NCBI GenBank assembly: GCA_035633115.1 | Contig: DASQFN010000058.1 | Coordinates: 1 to 64,000 of the forward strand | DNA from: Gemmatimonadaceae bacterium | GTDB lineage: Bacteria; Gemmatimonadota; Gemmatimonadetes; Gemmatimonadales; Gemmatimonadaceae | Length of the DNA: 64,000 nt | Direction of reading: 5' to 3' | Shown: piece by piece, positions 43,586-51,173 of the stretch | Layout of the letters: each line of letters starts with the position of its first letter | How positions within the stretch are numbered: the stretch's first letter is position 1 | Notes under the pieces: generated by a model | What the model saw: the letters and a program-made list of their open reading frames with translations, nothing else | Told to the model about the DNA's origin: nothing | Database searches by the model: none | Translations under genes and position numbers: made by a program

Positions 43586-43771
43586 ATGCGCAAACGTCTA
43601 TTAGCGATTGCATCGGTGTCGCTCGTGTTTGGATTCGTGGCGTGCGCCGAGCTGGTGGGGCTGGACTACGATGGCGCAGGCGAATACCAGCTGGAGACAT
43701 TGAACGGCTTTTTCCTTCCGACGGTGCTTTACGAGGACGCCTTCGAGCGCAATGGAAGGACGTGGCGATAA
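43586..43771 (+). CDS. Short lipoprotein, probably truncated
   Basis: ATG 43586 gives MRKRLLAIASVSLVFGFVAC, an ideal lipoprotein signal with lipobox Cys20; ATG 43574 or 43559 would only lengthen the n-region. The mature part AELVGLDYDGAGEYQLETLN, then GFFLPTVLYEDAFERNG resembles the start of small beta-rich Gemmatimonadota lipoproteins that usually continue further. After RTWR the frame stops, but the next frame reads on as ITQNGNFYVYRR to a TAG at 43804-43806, so a one-base frameshift and truncation are likely. Confidence 0.55.
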   Translation: MRKRLLAIASVSLVFGFVACAELVGLDYDGAGEYQLETLNGFFLPTVLYEDAFERNGRTWR

Positions 43772-43879
43772 CCCAGAACGGCAACTTCTACGTGTACCGC
43801 CGGTAGGCAGCGGGCGTCTATCGTGAGTCCAGACAAGAAGTTACGCCGTCGTTGAGAGGCGACGATCGCGCGATTTCTC

Positions 43880-43943
43880 TTGACTTCGCGGCGTTTCGCG
43901 GTAAGTTCATCTGTATCGGAGCCCTGCGACTTTCGGCAGGGCT
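43880..43943 (+). promoter_or_regulatory. Promoter-like boxes and hairpin upstream of tRNA-Ala
   Basis: TTGACT (43880-43885), 16 bp, TAAGTT (43902-43907) is a plausible promoter. It is followed by an 8-bp stem hairpin AGCCCTGC...GCAGGGCT (43920-43943) about 78 bp before the tRNA. The hairpin may act as an attenuator or a processing site. Confidence 0.4.
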
Positions 43944-44021
43944 TTGACGTTGGAAGCCCGTGTGCGACGGGTGCAGCGGCCCTTTCCCTGGGCGAGTCAT
44001 GCCGGTCGCGCATCTTGGCGC

Positions 44022-44094
44022 GGGGCTGTAGCTCAGCTGGGAGAGCGCTGCAATCGCACTGCAGAGGTCAGGGGTTCGATCCCCCTCAGCTCCA
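44022..44094 (+). tRNA. tRNA-Ala, anticodon CGC
   Basis: 73 nt. Acceptor stem GGGGCTG/CAGCTCC (one G-T pair), D-arm GCTCAGCTGGGAGAGC, anticodon stem CTGCA/TGCAG with loop ATCGCAC (anticodon CGC, codon GCG), and T-arm GGGGTTCGATCCCC. The discriminator base is A and CCA is not encoded. Confidence 0.95.
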
Positions 44095-44307
44095 TTTGGT
44101 AAGAGATTCGCCAGTTGTGGCGGGTTGGGGTATAAGAAGGTCGGGAGAGTAGCTGCCCGCCGCCGTTCGGTAGGACGTAGAGTTCCAATGACGGCGCGCG
44201 TGGCACGTTAACGCGGCGCATGAGCCGCAAAGCAATGCCGCGAGGTCTTCGGATCTGGCGGCATTCGTGTTTTTCCTGGTTCGTCCCGGCTCCGTGCGCA
44301 GCATGCG

Positions 44308-44450
44308 TGATCGGTATCACCGCTGCGGACCCTCGTCGAGGCAGTCTCCGGAGCCCCGCTCTCCGCTGCGCTTTCTTCCAGAAAGCTCGCTCCGAAAGCG
44401 CGCGGGTCTCCTCGCTGCCTCGCGGGGGTCCGCCTCGGCGATACCGATCA
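44308..44450. repeat. 143-bp imperfect palindrome in a gene-free stretch
   Basis: The ends TGATCGGTATC and GATACCGATCA are exact inverse copies, and similarity of the two arms continues inward (CGG..GCGGACC, then GAGGCAG), so the region could fold on itself along most of its length. It lies between tRNA-Ala and the gene at 44577. The rest of 44095-44576 holds no gene I can support. Confidence 0.6.
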
Positions 44451-44576
44451 CACACGCCGTACCAGCGGTCGCGCTCAACCATCAAAAACGCCGACGCTCA
44501 CTGATTGATGCATCGCTGCATTGCTTTTCGATCGGCGCCACGGAATCGTCGCCTTCGCGCGCCGGAAATCGGGCGG

Positions 44577-45866
44577 CTATGGGAGGAGCGCGCGGATGTC
44601 CAGGCGAAGGGCGTTGAAGACCTCGGCGCTGAACCGGTTCTCCTGGACCTCAGACTTTCCGACGAAATCGCCCATCGCTGTCGAGCCAAGTCGTCCCAGA
44701 AAACGAAGGATCGCGCTTTCCTGCACTAAAGTTGACGAACGTCTCGAGGTCAGCGACTGGGCGCCCGGGTTGTCGCGCAGAACCAAGCGGAAGGTTGCGC
44801 CGTTCCCCTCGAACGGTTTCCGCAGTGGCGTGTGAATCATCACGCTCACCGCAGATGGGAGTCTCCAGTCTGGCTCGCGCGTGAAGCGCATGAACCATCC
44901 CCGTTCGCGGTCAGAGTTTACCACGGTGACGTCGCCGATCAGCGCGCGGAAGCCAACCGTGAAGAAGAGGATCTTCGTCGTGAAGTCCGACGTCAGCTGA
45001 AGGTCGTGCGGAATCGGGCGAACAGGGCCGTTCAGCGGCGCGAAGTGTCCGTTCAGGCTCCTGACGCGAAGCGTGATGTAGTTGTCGGCGCCCACAAACT
45101 CCACCCATCGGCCGCCGCGCTTGTCGGTGACCACTGCACGGTACATCGCGGGTGCAGCGTATTTGTCGAGATACTTTGCGAAGTCGGGCATCGTCGCGCG
45201 GATTCCATTCGGATTGAGCCGGATTCCGAGCAGGACTGTCGTCGCGCCCTCGGTATCACGTGCCGTGCGCAGCGTGTCCAGCGAGAAAAGGCGTCCGAGC
45301 GCCGACGTTGTGCGCGGAAAGCTCGAGCGATAGTCGGCACGCAGATCGCCGCGCGTCCTGTTCTCCGCCGAACCCATCAGCCCCGAGATGACATTCGCAA
45401 ATTCGTCCGACTTGATGCTTCCCGCGGCGATGTCGACGCTGGTGACCCACTCGAATACATTCTCGTTGAGCCGGCGCAGCCGTATGTAATGGCGTGAATC
45501 GCCGGGCTCGTTCACTGGTGTCGCCGGCCACGGTCGGGCGGTGAACAGGTAGCGATTGCTGGAGAACTCGCCGTCGATGGTCACCACCCTGGTGCTGTCT
45601 GCCCCCCACGCCGTCCACACCGAGGTGTCGTTGTAGATCACCGATGGCGTAAGCGCATTCCTGCCAAGCTTGTCGCGCGCGACGACGAACTTCGGGCTGC
45701 GCTGGACGTTGGTGAAGCGCTGTGCGATTCCGCCAAATAGGCCGTCGGCGTTGGCGCGACCGACGGCTGCGTTCGTGCCGAAAGCGGGCGCGACGTCGCG
45801 GCACGCGCCGAGCGGTGCGATGGCCAGCGCCGCGGCGAGAGCGGGTCTGAGTGTCTGGCGAATCAC
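44577..45866 (-). CDS. Hypothetical lipoprotein (429 aa)
   Basis: ATG 45866 gives a lipoprotein signal with lipobox LAIAPLGACR (Cys22). The mature part is long and beta-rich: VVTIDGEFSSNRYLFTARPW, HYIRLRRLNENVFEWVTSVD, GIRLNPNGIRATMPDFAKYL, GRWVEFVGADNYITLRVRSL and a final LRLDIRALLP. No catalytic motif is obvious and no family is recognised. It lies between the two tRNA genes on the opposite strand. The intact 1.29-kb frame argues that it is maintained. Confidence 0.78.
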   Translation of the reverse strand: MIRQTLRPALAAALAIAPLGACRDVAPAFGTNAAVGRANADGLFGGIAQRFTNVQRSPKFVVARDKLGRNALTPSVIYNDTSVWTAWGADSTRVVTIDGEFSSNRYLFTARPWPATPVNEPGDSRHYIRLRRLNENVFEWVTSVDIAAGSIKSDEFANVISGLMGSAENRTRGDLRADYRSSFPRTTSALGRLFSLDTLRTARDTEGATTVLLGIRLNPNGIRATMPDFAKYLDKYAAPAMYRAVVTDKRGGRWVEFVGADNYITLRVRSLNGHFAPLNGPVRPIPHDLQLTSDFTTKILFFTVGFRALIGDVTVVNSDRERGWFMRFTREPDWRLPSAVSVMIHTPLRKPFEGNGATFRLVLRDNPGAQSLTSRRSSTLVQESAILRFLGRLGSTAMGDFVGKSEVQENRFSAEVFNALRLDIRALLP

Positions 45867-45949
45867 GGGGGTGGAAAGTTCAACGATGGAGCAGCGCGGC
45901 GAAACCCCGATGATTGAAGTAAGGGGTATAATCGGCTAGTTTGACATCA

Positions 45950-45979
45950 CTGCCTCGGCCTCCGTGCGAGGCAGTTTTT
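45950..45979 (+). terminator. Hairpin with T-run abutting tRNA-Gln
   Basis: CTGCCTCG (45950-45957) and CGAGGCAG (45967-45974) form an 8-bp stem followed by TTTTT (45975-45979), the last T being the first base of the tRNA. It has the form of a Rho-independent terminator or attenuator on the tRNA strand. A TATAAT is at 45927-45932. Confidence 0.55.
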
Positions 45980-46051
45980 GCCCCTTGGTGTAACTGGCAA
46001 CACGCCTGACTCTGGATCAGGAGAGTCCTAGTTCGAGCCTAGGAGGGGCAA
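45979..46051 (+). tRNA. tRNA-Gln, anticodon CTG
   Basis: 73 nt. Acceptor stem TGCCCCT/AGGGGCA, D-arm TGGTGTAACTGGCAACA, anticodon stem CCTGA/TCAGG with loop CTCTGGA (anticodon CTG, codon CAG), and T-arm CCTAGTTCGAGCCTAGG. Discriminator A; CCA not encoded. Confidence 0.95.
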
Positions 46052-46054
46052 CTC

Positions 46055-46084
46055 AAAACGACAGCCAACAGGCTGTCGTTTTTG
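46055..46084 (+). terminator. Rho-independent terminator after tRNA-Gln
   Basis: AAAACGACAGCC (46055-46066), loop AACA, GGCTGTCGTTTT (46071-46082), then more T. It is a 12-bp stem with a T-run, 4 bp after the tRNA, a standard intrinsic terminator. Confidence 0.9.
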
Positions 46085-46178
46085 GATTCCCTAGGTTCGG
46101 TCGCTGGCGTGGGCACCGACGCCCCGCCAAGCGATGTGTGTCGCGCGAAGCTGGGATCGGCCGCCGCCCTGCTAGCGA

Positions 46179-46502
46179 GTGGCAGCGAAGGGATACCAGG
46201 TCAATCCGACTCGGAAGCGCGGTCCGGTCGAGCTCGCCGCCCCGTTCAGGATGAGCCAGCCGGCAATCTCGAAACACCTCAAGGTGCTCGAGCGCGCCGG
46301 CCTCGTCTCACGCGGCCGGGACGCGCAACGCCGGCCACGTCGGCTCGAGGCAAAGCCGCTCGCCGAAGCCACCAGGTGGCTGGAACGCTACCGCCGGCAC
46401 TGGGAAGGCAACTTCCAGCGGCTGGACGTCCTGCTCGAAGAGCTCAAGACCGCCGGAAAAAAACAACGCAAACGCACTAACAAGAAAGGAGATCACCGAT
46501 GA
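46179..46502 (+). pseudogene. ArsR-family regulator with a degraded N-terminus
   Basis: The C-terminal two thirds of an ArsR/SmtB winged-helix regulator are intact: VELAAPFRMSQPAISKHLKV, LERAGLVSRGRDAQRRPRRL, then EATRWLERYRRHWEGNFQRL and a Lys-rich tail. The N-terminal helix that should read like PTRRAILARL is missing or scrambled in 46090-46200, right after the tRNA-Gln terminator. The recognition helix remains, so a short protein could still bind DNA poorly, but loss of the N-terminal part normally breaks the dimer. It pairs with the AHSA1 gene downstream by a 4-bp overlap, the usual ArsR-AHSA1 arrangement. Confidence 0.6.
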
Positions 46503-47005
46503 CGCACGCCGTGAAGAACACTCAAACGCTGGAAGTCACCACTCCCTCGGACAGGGAGATCGCCATGACGCGCGTGTTCGATGCTCCGCGCAGCATGGTT
46601 TTCGACGCCTGGACCAAACCGGACCTGCTGAAGCGATGGCTCGGAGTACGCAACAGGTGGACGCTCGCCGTCTGCGAGATCGATCTCAGGGTCGGCGGCG
46701 AATACCGCTATGTGTGGCGCAAGGACAACGGAACCGAGATGGGAATGAGCGGCGTCTATCGCGAGATCGTCCGGCCGGAGCGGATCGTCTGCACAGAAGT
46801 ATTCGATGACAAGTGGTACGAAGGCGAAGCGGTGGACACGATGGTCCTCGTCGAAGAAAACGGGAAGACCACGCTCACGACTACCGTGCTTTACGACTCG
46901 AAGGAAGCTCGCGACGGTGTCCTGAAGTCGCCGATGGCTACGGGAGTTGGGGAGAGCTACGACAAGCTCAATGAGGTGCTTGCCTCGAGGCACACGGTCG
47001 GGTGA
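46499..47005 (+). CDS. AHSA1/SRPBCC-family protein
   Basis: A 168-residue START-like protein from ATG 46499. The motifs are those of the AHSA1 group: REIAMTRVFDAPRSMVFDAW, TKPDLLKRWLGVRNRWTLAV, CEIDLRVGGEYRYVWRKDNG, VYREIVRPERIVCTEVFDDK and TTLTTTVLYDSKEARDGVLK. These have a helix-grip pocket for apolar ligands. The gene normally sits with an ArsR-type regulator, here truncated. The gene itself is intact, so it may have become constitutively expressed or be read from an outside promoter. Confidence 0.85.
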   Translation: MTHAVKNTQTLEVTTPSDREIAMTRVFDAPRSMVFDAWTKPDLLKRWLGVRNRWTLAVCEIDLRVGGEYRYVWRKDNGTEMGMSGVYREIVRPERIVCTEVFDDKWYEGEAVDTMVLVEENGKTTLTTTVLYDSKEARDGVLKSPMATGVGESYDKLNEVLASRHTVG

Positions 47006-47022
47006 GTGGACGGGCGTCCTGC

Positions 47023-47058
47023 GACCCATCCAGTTTGCGAGCGCAAACTGGATGGGTC
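47023..47058. terminator. Bidirectional hairpin between convergent genes
   Basis: GACCCATCCAGTTTGC (47023-47038), loop GAGC, GCAAACTGGATGGGTC (47043-47058): a perfect 16-bp stem between the stops of the AHSA1 gene and the minus-strand gene at 47072. Confidence 0.8.
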
Positions 47059-47071
47059 TGTCCTAGAGCCT

Positions 47072-47764
47072 TCAGCGTGCGTCGGGCCTTGCGTCTTCCC
47101 GATCAGGAATGATCCTGTCCCCCACGATCGAGCGCTGAGGCTGATCGGGAATGATTCTCTCCGAATCGTCCGGGGGTTCCGGGCTGTCCGCCAGCACCCT
47201 GTCTCGACTCGTTATCGGCCGCTCAGACTCTCCAGTGGGAGCATCCGTAATGAGAAGCTCACGGAACAGAGCGCGATAATGGACCATCGCCTTTCGAAGC
47301 TCCTCCGTGTTTGCCTGGCCTTTCGCGTCACGCTCCGCGATATCGTGAGCCGCGCGATAGTCGCTTACCACCTGCGGATGATTCACTGATACGTCCGACG
47401 CGCGCTGCCCGAAGTCGGCCATTGGATAGCCGCGCGCCTGCATCAGCTCGGTGACCAGATGGTCAGCTTCTCTCACAGCGGCGCGCGGGTCGTCAACGAA
47501 GCGAGCCTGATCGGTCTGCCAGCTCTGCTCAAAGCGACTGCGATCAGCGGCACTGAGTGGCTGAATTCTAAGCTCTTCCACGCGCTCGATGCGCTTGTTG
47601 AGATCCGCCTCTGCTTTTCCGCGGTCCTTCATCGATTTCACAGTCCGGTCGTACTCGGGGCCGAACTTCTCGTGAAGCGCCCTCGTACGACGCTGCGCGA
47701 CGATCATCAGTACGACAGCCGCAAGGGCGACCAGCAGGATGATCCAAATCAGGGTGGGACTCAT
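47072..47764 (-). CDS. Hypothetical membrane-anchored protein (230 aa)
   Basis: ATG 47764. Residues 5-24 form a membrane helix (LIWIILLVALAAVVLMIVAQ). The rest is soluble and helical, with EKFGPEYDRTVKSMKDRGKA, RIERVEELRIQPLSAADRSR, FEQSWQTDQARFVDDPRAAV and ADHLVTELMQARGYP. The C-terminal 50 residues are Pro/Asp/Arg rich (IIPDQPQRSIVGDRIIPDRE). The pattern RFxxxWxxxQxxFVDxPxxA-xxxAD-LV is seen in secreted hypothetical proteins of many soil bacteria; no biochemical role is known. Confidence 0.72.
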   Translation of the reverse strand: MSPTLIWIILLVALAAVVLMIVAQRRTRALHEKFGPEYDRTVKSMKDRGKAEADLNKRIERVEELRIQPLSAADRSRFEQSWQTDQARFVDDPRAAVREADHLVTELMQARGYPMADFGQRASDVSVNHPQVVSDYRAAHDIAERDAKGQANTEELRKAMVHYRALFRELLITDAPTGESERPITSRDRVLADSPEPPDDSERIIPDQPQRSIVGDRIIPDREDARPDAR

Positions 47765-47879
47765 GCATTCCTCCGGTGCAGTTCAAAGCTTCTGAGCGCA
47801 CGGAAGGTGCCAGCATGACGGAACCGGAGGGCCGCGGCGCAGACGCCTCGGGCCGGGGGACCTGTTCCGCCGAGGGGAG

Positions 47880-49331
47880 CTATTCCTTCGTGTAGAGATG
47901 CTGCGCCGCGTCCAGCGCGAGCTCTTCGTCCAGTCTCGGGTCGCGCCCCTCGTAGCTGCATCGCGCCAGCACGTGCTCCACGATGAATCGCGGGTGGAAG
48001 CGCGCCATTTTCAGCTTCTCGCCTTTGTAGAGACGCGCCATCACAGTCCGCACGACGTCGATCTCGAACGGAATCTCATTGGCCTTGCAGACGCGACGGA
48101 AAATCTCGACGTACTCGTCGGCTGTCGGTGGCGCGATGTGGAAGTTGTAGGGGATCCGCCGCATCATCGCCGCATCCAGAATCTTGGTCGGCGTAAGGTT
48201 CGTCGAGAAGATCACGAGGCCATCGAACGCCACCGCAAACTTCTTTCCGGTGTGCAGCGTCAGGAAGTCGATGCGGCTCTCCAGAGGGAGCACCCAGCGG
48301 TTGAGAACCTGCTCGGGCCGCGCGATCTGCCGCCCGAAATCGTCCACCACGAATACACCGCCGGTCATCTTCGTGTGCAGCGGCGCTTCGTAGTAGAGGC
48401 CGACTGGATCGTACTTCAGATCGAGCATGTCCATCGTCAGCTCGCCGCCGGTCACGACGATCGGGCGGGAGCACCGCACCCACCTCCGGTCGTCCGACGA
48501 AGCCTTCGTTTTGACGAAAGGCGACCGGGCCTCCTCCGCAGGTAACCCGTTGACGCCCTTTTCATGATGCAGCTCGGGATCGAAGATCTTGATCACTTCG
48601 CGCTCGACCTCGATCGCATATGGCACCCACAGCGATTGCCTGAAACTCTTGGCGATGGCTGTCGCGATGGACGTCTTGCCATCACCAGGCGGGCCGTAGA
48701 GCAGCATGCCACGACCCGCATTGACGGCCGGCCCCAGGCGCGCGATGAGATCCGGCGAAATCACCAGCCCAGACAGGCTTTCGGCGATTGCCTCCTGATC
48801 CACACGGTCGTTGGTGATGTGCTGGCGCTCGACCTGCGCCTGCCAGGCGGCAAGCGGCACCGGCGCCGGTCCGGTGTACGCCGACTGCTTGAGTCCTTCC
48901 TGCACCCACTCGCGGCCGACCGCCGAAATGGCGTACCGCAGGTCGAGCTGTCTGCCTGAGGATTCAGCTCCCAAAGGCTCGAGCAAGCCGCGCGAGCGCA
49001 AGCGTTCGAGGATGTCGCGCACGATCGGCACGGGCAGGCGAATTACGTTCGCGACTTCCGTAGGCGTCTTCAGCCCATGGGCATACATCACCCGGAGGGC
49101 CAATCCCTGAAGGAACGTGTCGTCGAGGCCAGTATCGGCAGCGGTGGCGATCTTCGGAGGACCGGTCTCCAGAAATGCTTCAAGCTGCTCGCGCTCGATG
49201 CGTCCGAGCCCGACCAGATTGTCGCCCAGCGTTCCCCCCAGCTTACGCTGGCGGGCGAGCGCCATGACAACATCTTCTTCGGTTATCAGCTTGGCCGCTA
49301 CAAGCGTTTCGCCAAGAGGCACGCTAGGCAC
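47880..49331 (-). CDS. AAA+-type ATPase with GspE_N/MshEN-like N-domain
   Basis: A 483-residue protein. Residues 5-55 (GETLVAAKLITEEDVVMALA, LGDNLVGLGRIEREQLEAFL) look like the MshEN/GspE N-terminal domain of type II secretion and pilus ATPases. The ATPase has Walker A GPPGDGKT (213-220), Walker B GVFVVDD (325-331) and ARPEQVLNRWVLPLESRIDF, with FSTNLTPTKILDAAMMRRIP as sensor region. This is an AAA+-type layout rather than a GspE ATPase, so the N-domain is combined with a different motor. It may remodel a secretion or pilus component; no such genes lie beside it. Confidence 0.75.
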   Translation of the reverse strand: MPSVPLGETLVAAKLITEEDVVMALARQRKLGGTLGDNLVGLGRIEREQLEAFLETGPPKIATAADTGLDDTFLQGLALRVMYAHGLKTPTEVANVIRLPVPIVRDILERLRSRGLLEPLGAESSGRQLDLRYAISAVGREWVQEGLKQSAYTGPAPVPLAAWQAQVERQHITNDRVDQEAIAESLSGLVISPDLIARLGPAVNAGRGMLLYGPPGDGKTSIATAIAKSFRQSLWVPYAIEVEREVIKIFDPELHHEKGVNGLPAEEARSPFVKTKASSDDRRWVRCSRPIVVTGGELTMDMLDLKYDPVGLYYEAPLHTKMTGGVFVVDDFGRQIARPEQVLNRWVLPLESRIDFLTLHTGKKFAVAFDGLVIFSTNLTPTKILDAAMMRRIPYNFHIAPPTADEYVEIFRRVCKANEIPFEIDVVRTVMARLYKGEKLKMARFHPRFIVEHVLARCSYEGRDPRLDEELALDAAQHLYTKE

Positions 49332-49444
49332 TCCTCCGTTTCACGCATCTTAACATAGGTGGGACAGAGGTAAAAGCGCCCGCCCTTTTACAGGGGGGGG
49401 CACAGAGACACTCAACCCTTTCCCTTACTAGACATAAGTCGACC

Positions 49445-49463
49445 TTGCTCGACGGTCGAGCAA
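49445..49463 (+). promoter_or_regulatory. 19-bp inverted repeat TTGCTCGAC-G-GTCGAGCAA
   Basis: Perfect 9-bp arms around a single G, in the 373-bp intergenic region between the divergent ATPase and PadR genes. It could be a regulator site or cruciform. The remainder of 49332-49704 holds a run of G (49392-49400 area), the direct repeats below and no gene. Confidence 0.45.
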
Positions 49464-49593
49464 CCGCTGCGCAACCGACTCCGGCCAGGTGCATGCCCAA
49501 CTTCGGTCCACTACCCGTTCGCCTATGGGGGCTCTGCTGCTGCACTTTGCGGTCCTGTACGTTTTTTTGGAGGCAGCTAACCTGCGCCTTGCG

Positions 49594-49641
49594 AAGATAT
49601 ATCGCCAGATATAACTTCCCGCCGCAAAGATATATCGCCAG
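49594..49641 (+). promoter_or_regulatory. Direct repeats AAGATATATCGCCAG, PadR operator candidate
   Basis: The 15-mer occurs at 49594-49608 and 49627-49641, 33 bp apart (about three helix turns). Its core ATATATCGCCAGATATA is close to the TATATCGCGATATA type of site known for some PadR-family regulators. It lies 64 bp before the PadR gene, so autoregulation is inferred. Confidence 0.55.
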
Positions 49642-49704
49642 TAGTATCGGAGAGCGATCAGACGCTCACGTCGCTGGTTAACCAGAACAGACGGGGATGA
49701 GTCA

Positions 49705-50286
49705 ATGCGACACGGACACTGCGGGACGGGTTATGGCTGGGCGTTTTCGGTAAGACCCGAGAACTTTGGATTCGACCCCGGGGCTTTCTGGGCGGGCCGT
49801 GGCAAATCGAGGGGCGGACCCTTCGGCGGTGCCCGGATGTTCGATCAGGGCCACCTCAAGTTCGTGATTCTTCGGCTTCTCGACGAGAAGCCGCGCCACG
49901 GCTACGAGATCATCAAGGAGATCGAGGACCGCTTCGGCGGGATGTACTCGCCGAGTCCGGGGACCGTCTACCCGACCCTGACGCTGCTCGAGGACCTGGG
50001 CTATGCGCGTGCGCGACCCGAGGAAGGCGGGAAAAAGATTTACGAGATCACCGAGGAGGGGCGCGCCCATCTAGCGGAAAACCAGCCGCTCATCGACGAT
50101 ATTTTCTCGCGCATCGCCGACTTCGCGCAGAACATCTTCGGCGAGCAGATGATGGATGTTCACCGCGCAATGAAGAATGTCGGACGCGCAGTCTACGCGT
50201 CGAAAAGCTCGGCCAGGTCAGCCGAGCAGATCAGGAAGATCAAGGAAATTCTCGATCGCGCTGCGGGCGAGATCGACACCCTGTGA
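49705..50286 (+). CDS. PadR-family transcriptional regulator
   Basis: A 193-residue regulator. After a Gly/Phe-rich N-terminal 40 residues comes the PadR winged helix: HLKFVILRLLDEKPRHGYEI, IKEIEDRFGGMYSPSPGTVY, PTLTLLEDLGYARARPEEGG and KKIYEITEEGRAHLAENQPL. A C-terminal dimerisation helix follows (RAMKNVGRAVYASKSS, then IRKIKEILDRAAGEID). The Gly-rich lead resembles YqjI-type PadR proteins, but its CHC-rich metal region is not clearly present apart from HGHCG. Autoregulation through the repeat at 49594 is likely. Confidence 0.9.
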   Translation: MRHGHCGTGYGWAFSVRPENFGFDPGAFWAGRGKSRGGPFGGARMFDQGHLKFVILRLLDEKPRHGYEIIKEIEDRFGGMYSPSPGTVYPTLTLLEDLGYARARPEEGGKKIYEITEEGRAHLAENQPLIDDIFSRIADFAQNIFGEQMMDVHRAMKNVGRAVYASKSSARSAEQIRKIKEILDRAAGEIDTL

Positions 50287-50335
50287 ATACCGGATTGAAA
50301 GTTCCGCGCTCACCCGGATAGGGAGGCGCGGGCGC

Positions 50336-50722
50336 TCAACCGGTATTCCCGGGCTGCGCAGTGCGTCGGACGGCAGAGACTGTCTGAACGACGAAGGGAG
50401 ATGGCTCGCTTCCGGTCACTGGGACGACGGCGGGAGCAGCGGGGACGCTCTCGGCGAGAGCGCGTGCTTCTTTGCGGGCGCGTGATTCAACGAGCTGAGT
50501 CATGAACCGCTCTCTCTCGCGTACCGCCGCGAATTCACCTACGAGACCGCTGGTCGCATCTTCTATTCTGGTGATTCGCTCTTCCAGCCTGGCCAGTCTT
50601 CCACCGGCCGACCCGCTCTCTTCGCGACGTCCGAGCCATGTATTCAGCAACCCTCGCACGACCATCCCGGAAACGGCAACGAGGATCGCCAGCGCGAGAA
50701 TAAACCGGGGATCGAAGGGCAT
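50336..50722 (-). CDS. Small membrane-anchored coiled-coil protein
   Basis: ATG 50722 has a GGGAG site. Residues 5-27 are a membrane helix (RFILALAILVAVSGMVVRGL), followed by an Arg/Glu coiled coil (RLARLEERITRIEDATSGLV, GEFAAVRERERFMTQLVESR) and a Pro/Val-rich tail. The plan matches the 26053-26358 protein. Function unknown. It is convergent with the PadR gene. Confidence 0.72.
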   Translation of the reverse strand: MPFDPRFILALAILVAVSGMVVRGLLNTWLGRREESGSAGGRLARLEERITRIEDATSGLVGEFAAVRERERFMTQLVESRARKEARALAESVPAAPAVVPVTGSEPSPFVVQTVSAVRRTAQPGNTG

Positions 50723-50819
50723 AATCTCCCAACGGAGAATGGGGGCTACTTTGTTTCAGGTCGCGCGGCGAAATAGTTCCTGGCCGGCGGCAAAACCTCT
50801 AACTCGACACGGAGCCCGG

Positions 50820-51023
50820 ATGGCAAAGCAGATAACTGGTGGGAAGCTGTATTTGATTGGAGGGCACCAGCTGACGCTTGCGGGGCCCGCCACCGAGGAG
50901 TTCAAGCAGGTGCTCATTGCCCGGACCGATGAAGTCAACACCGTCGTCATCGTTCCCGGAAACGAGCTGATGGTCCATTGGAGCCAGATCGCGGCGCTGC
51001 AGATTTTTTCCGCCGGGAAGTGA
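50820..51023 (+). CDS. Small hypothetical protein (67 aa)
   Basis: ATG 50820. The product is compact: MAKQITGGKLYLIGGHQLTL, AGPATEEFKQVLIARTDEVN, TVVIVPGNELMVHWSQIAAL, then QIFSAGK. It has a beta-rich profile, no signal peptide and no cysteine. The reading frame is open further upstream (to 50502), but that part runs antisense to the coiled-coil gene. No family recognised. Confidence 0.6.
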   Translation: MAKQITGGKLYLIGGHQLTLAGPATEEFKQVLIARTDEVNTVVIVPGNELMVHWSQIAALQIFSAGK

Positions 51024-51173
51024 CGTCGAGATCGCGGCTGGCGAGTGAAGCAGGCGGGGGCCACATTCACGATCAACGCGATAATGTTCGACAGAAAGTA
51101 CGCGACGATGTGGGGCGCATCCAGCAATCACGGCGAGGATTACGGCATCGCCTGGTGAGTCTAGATTCATTCA

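Noticed and set aside
44033-44485. 150-residue minus-strand frame ending in MELRGIEPLTSAVR-like text
   Set aside because: It lies antisense to tRNA-Ala; this peptide is a well-known artefact of reading tRNA genes on the other strand. The rest overlaps the 143-bp palindrome.
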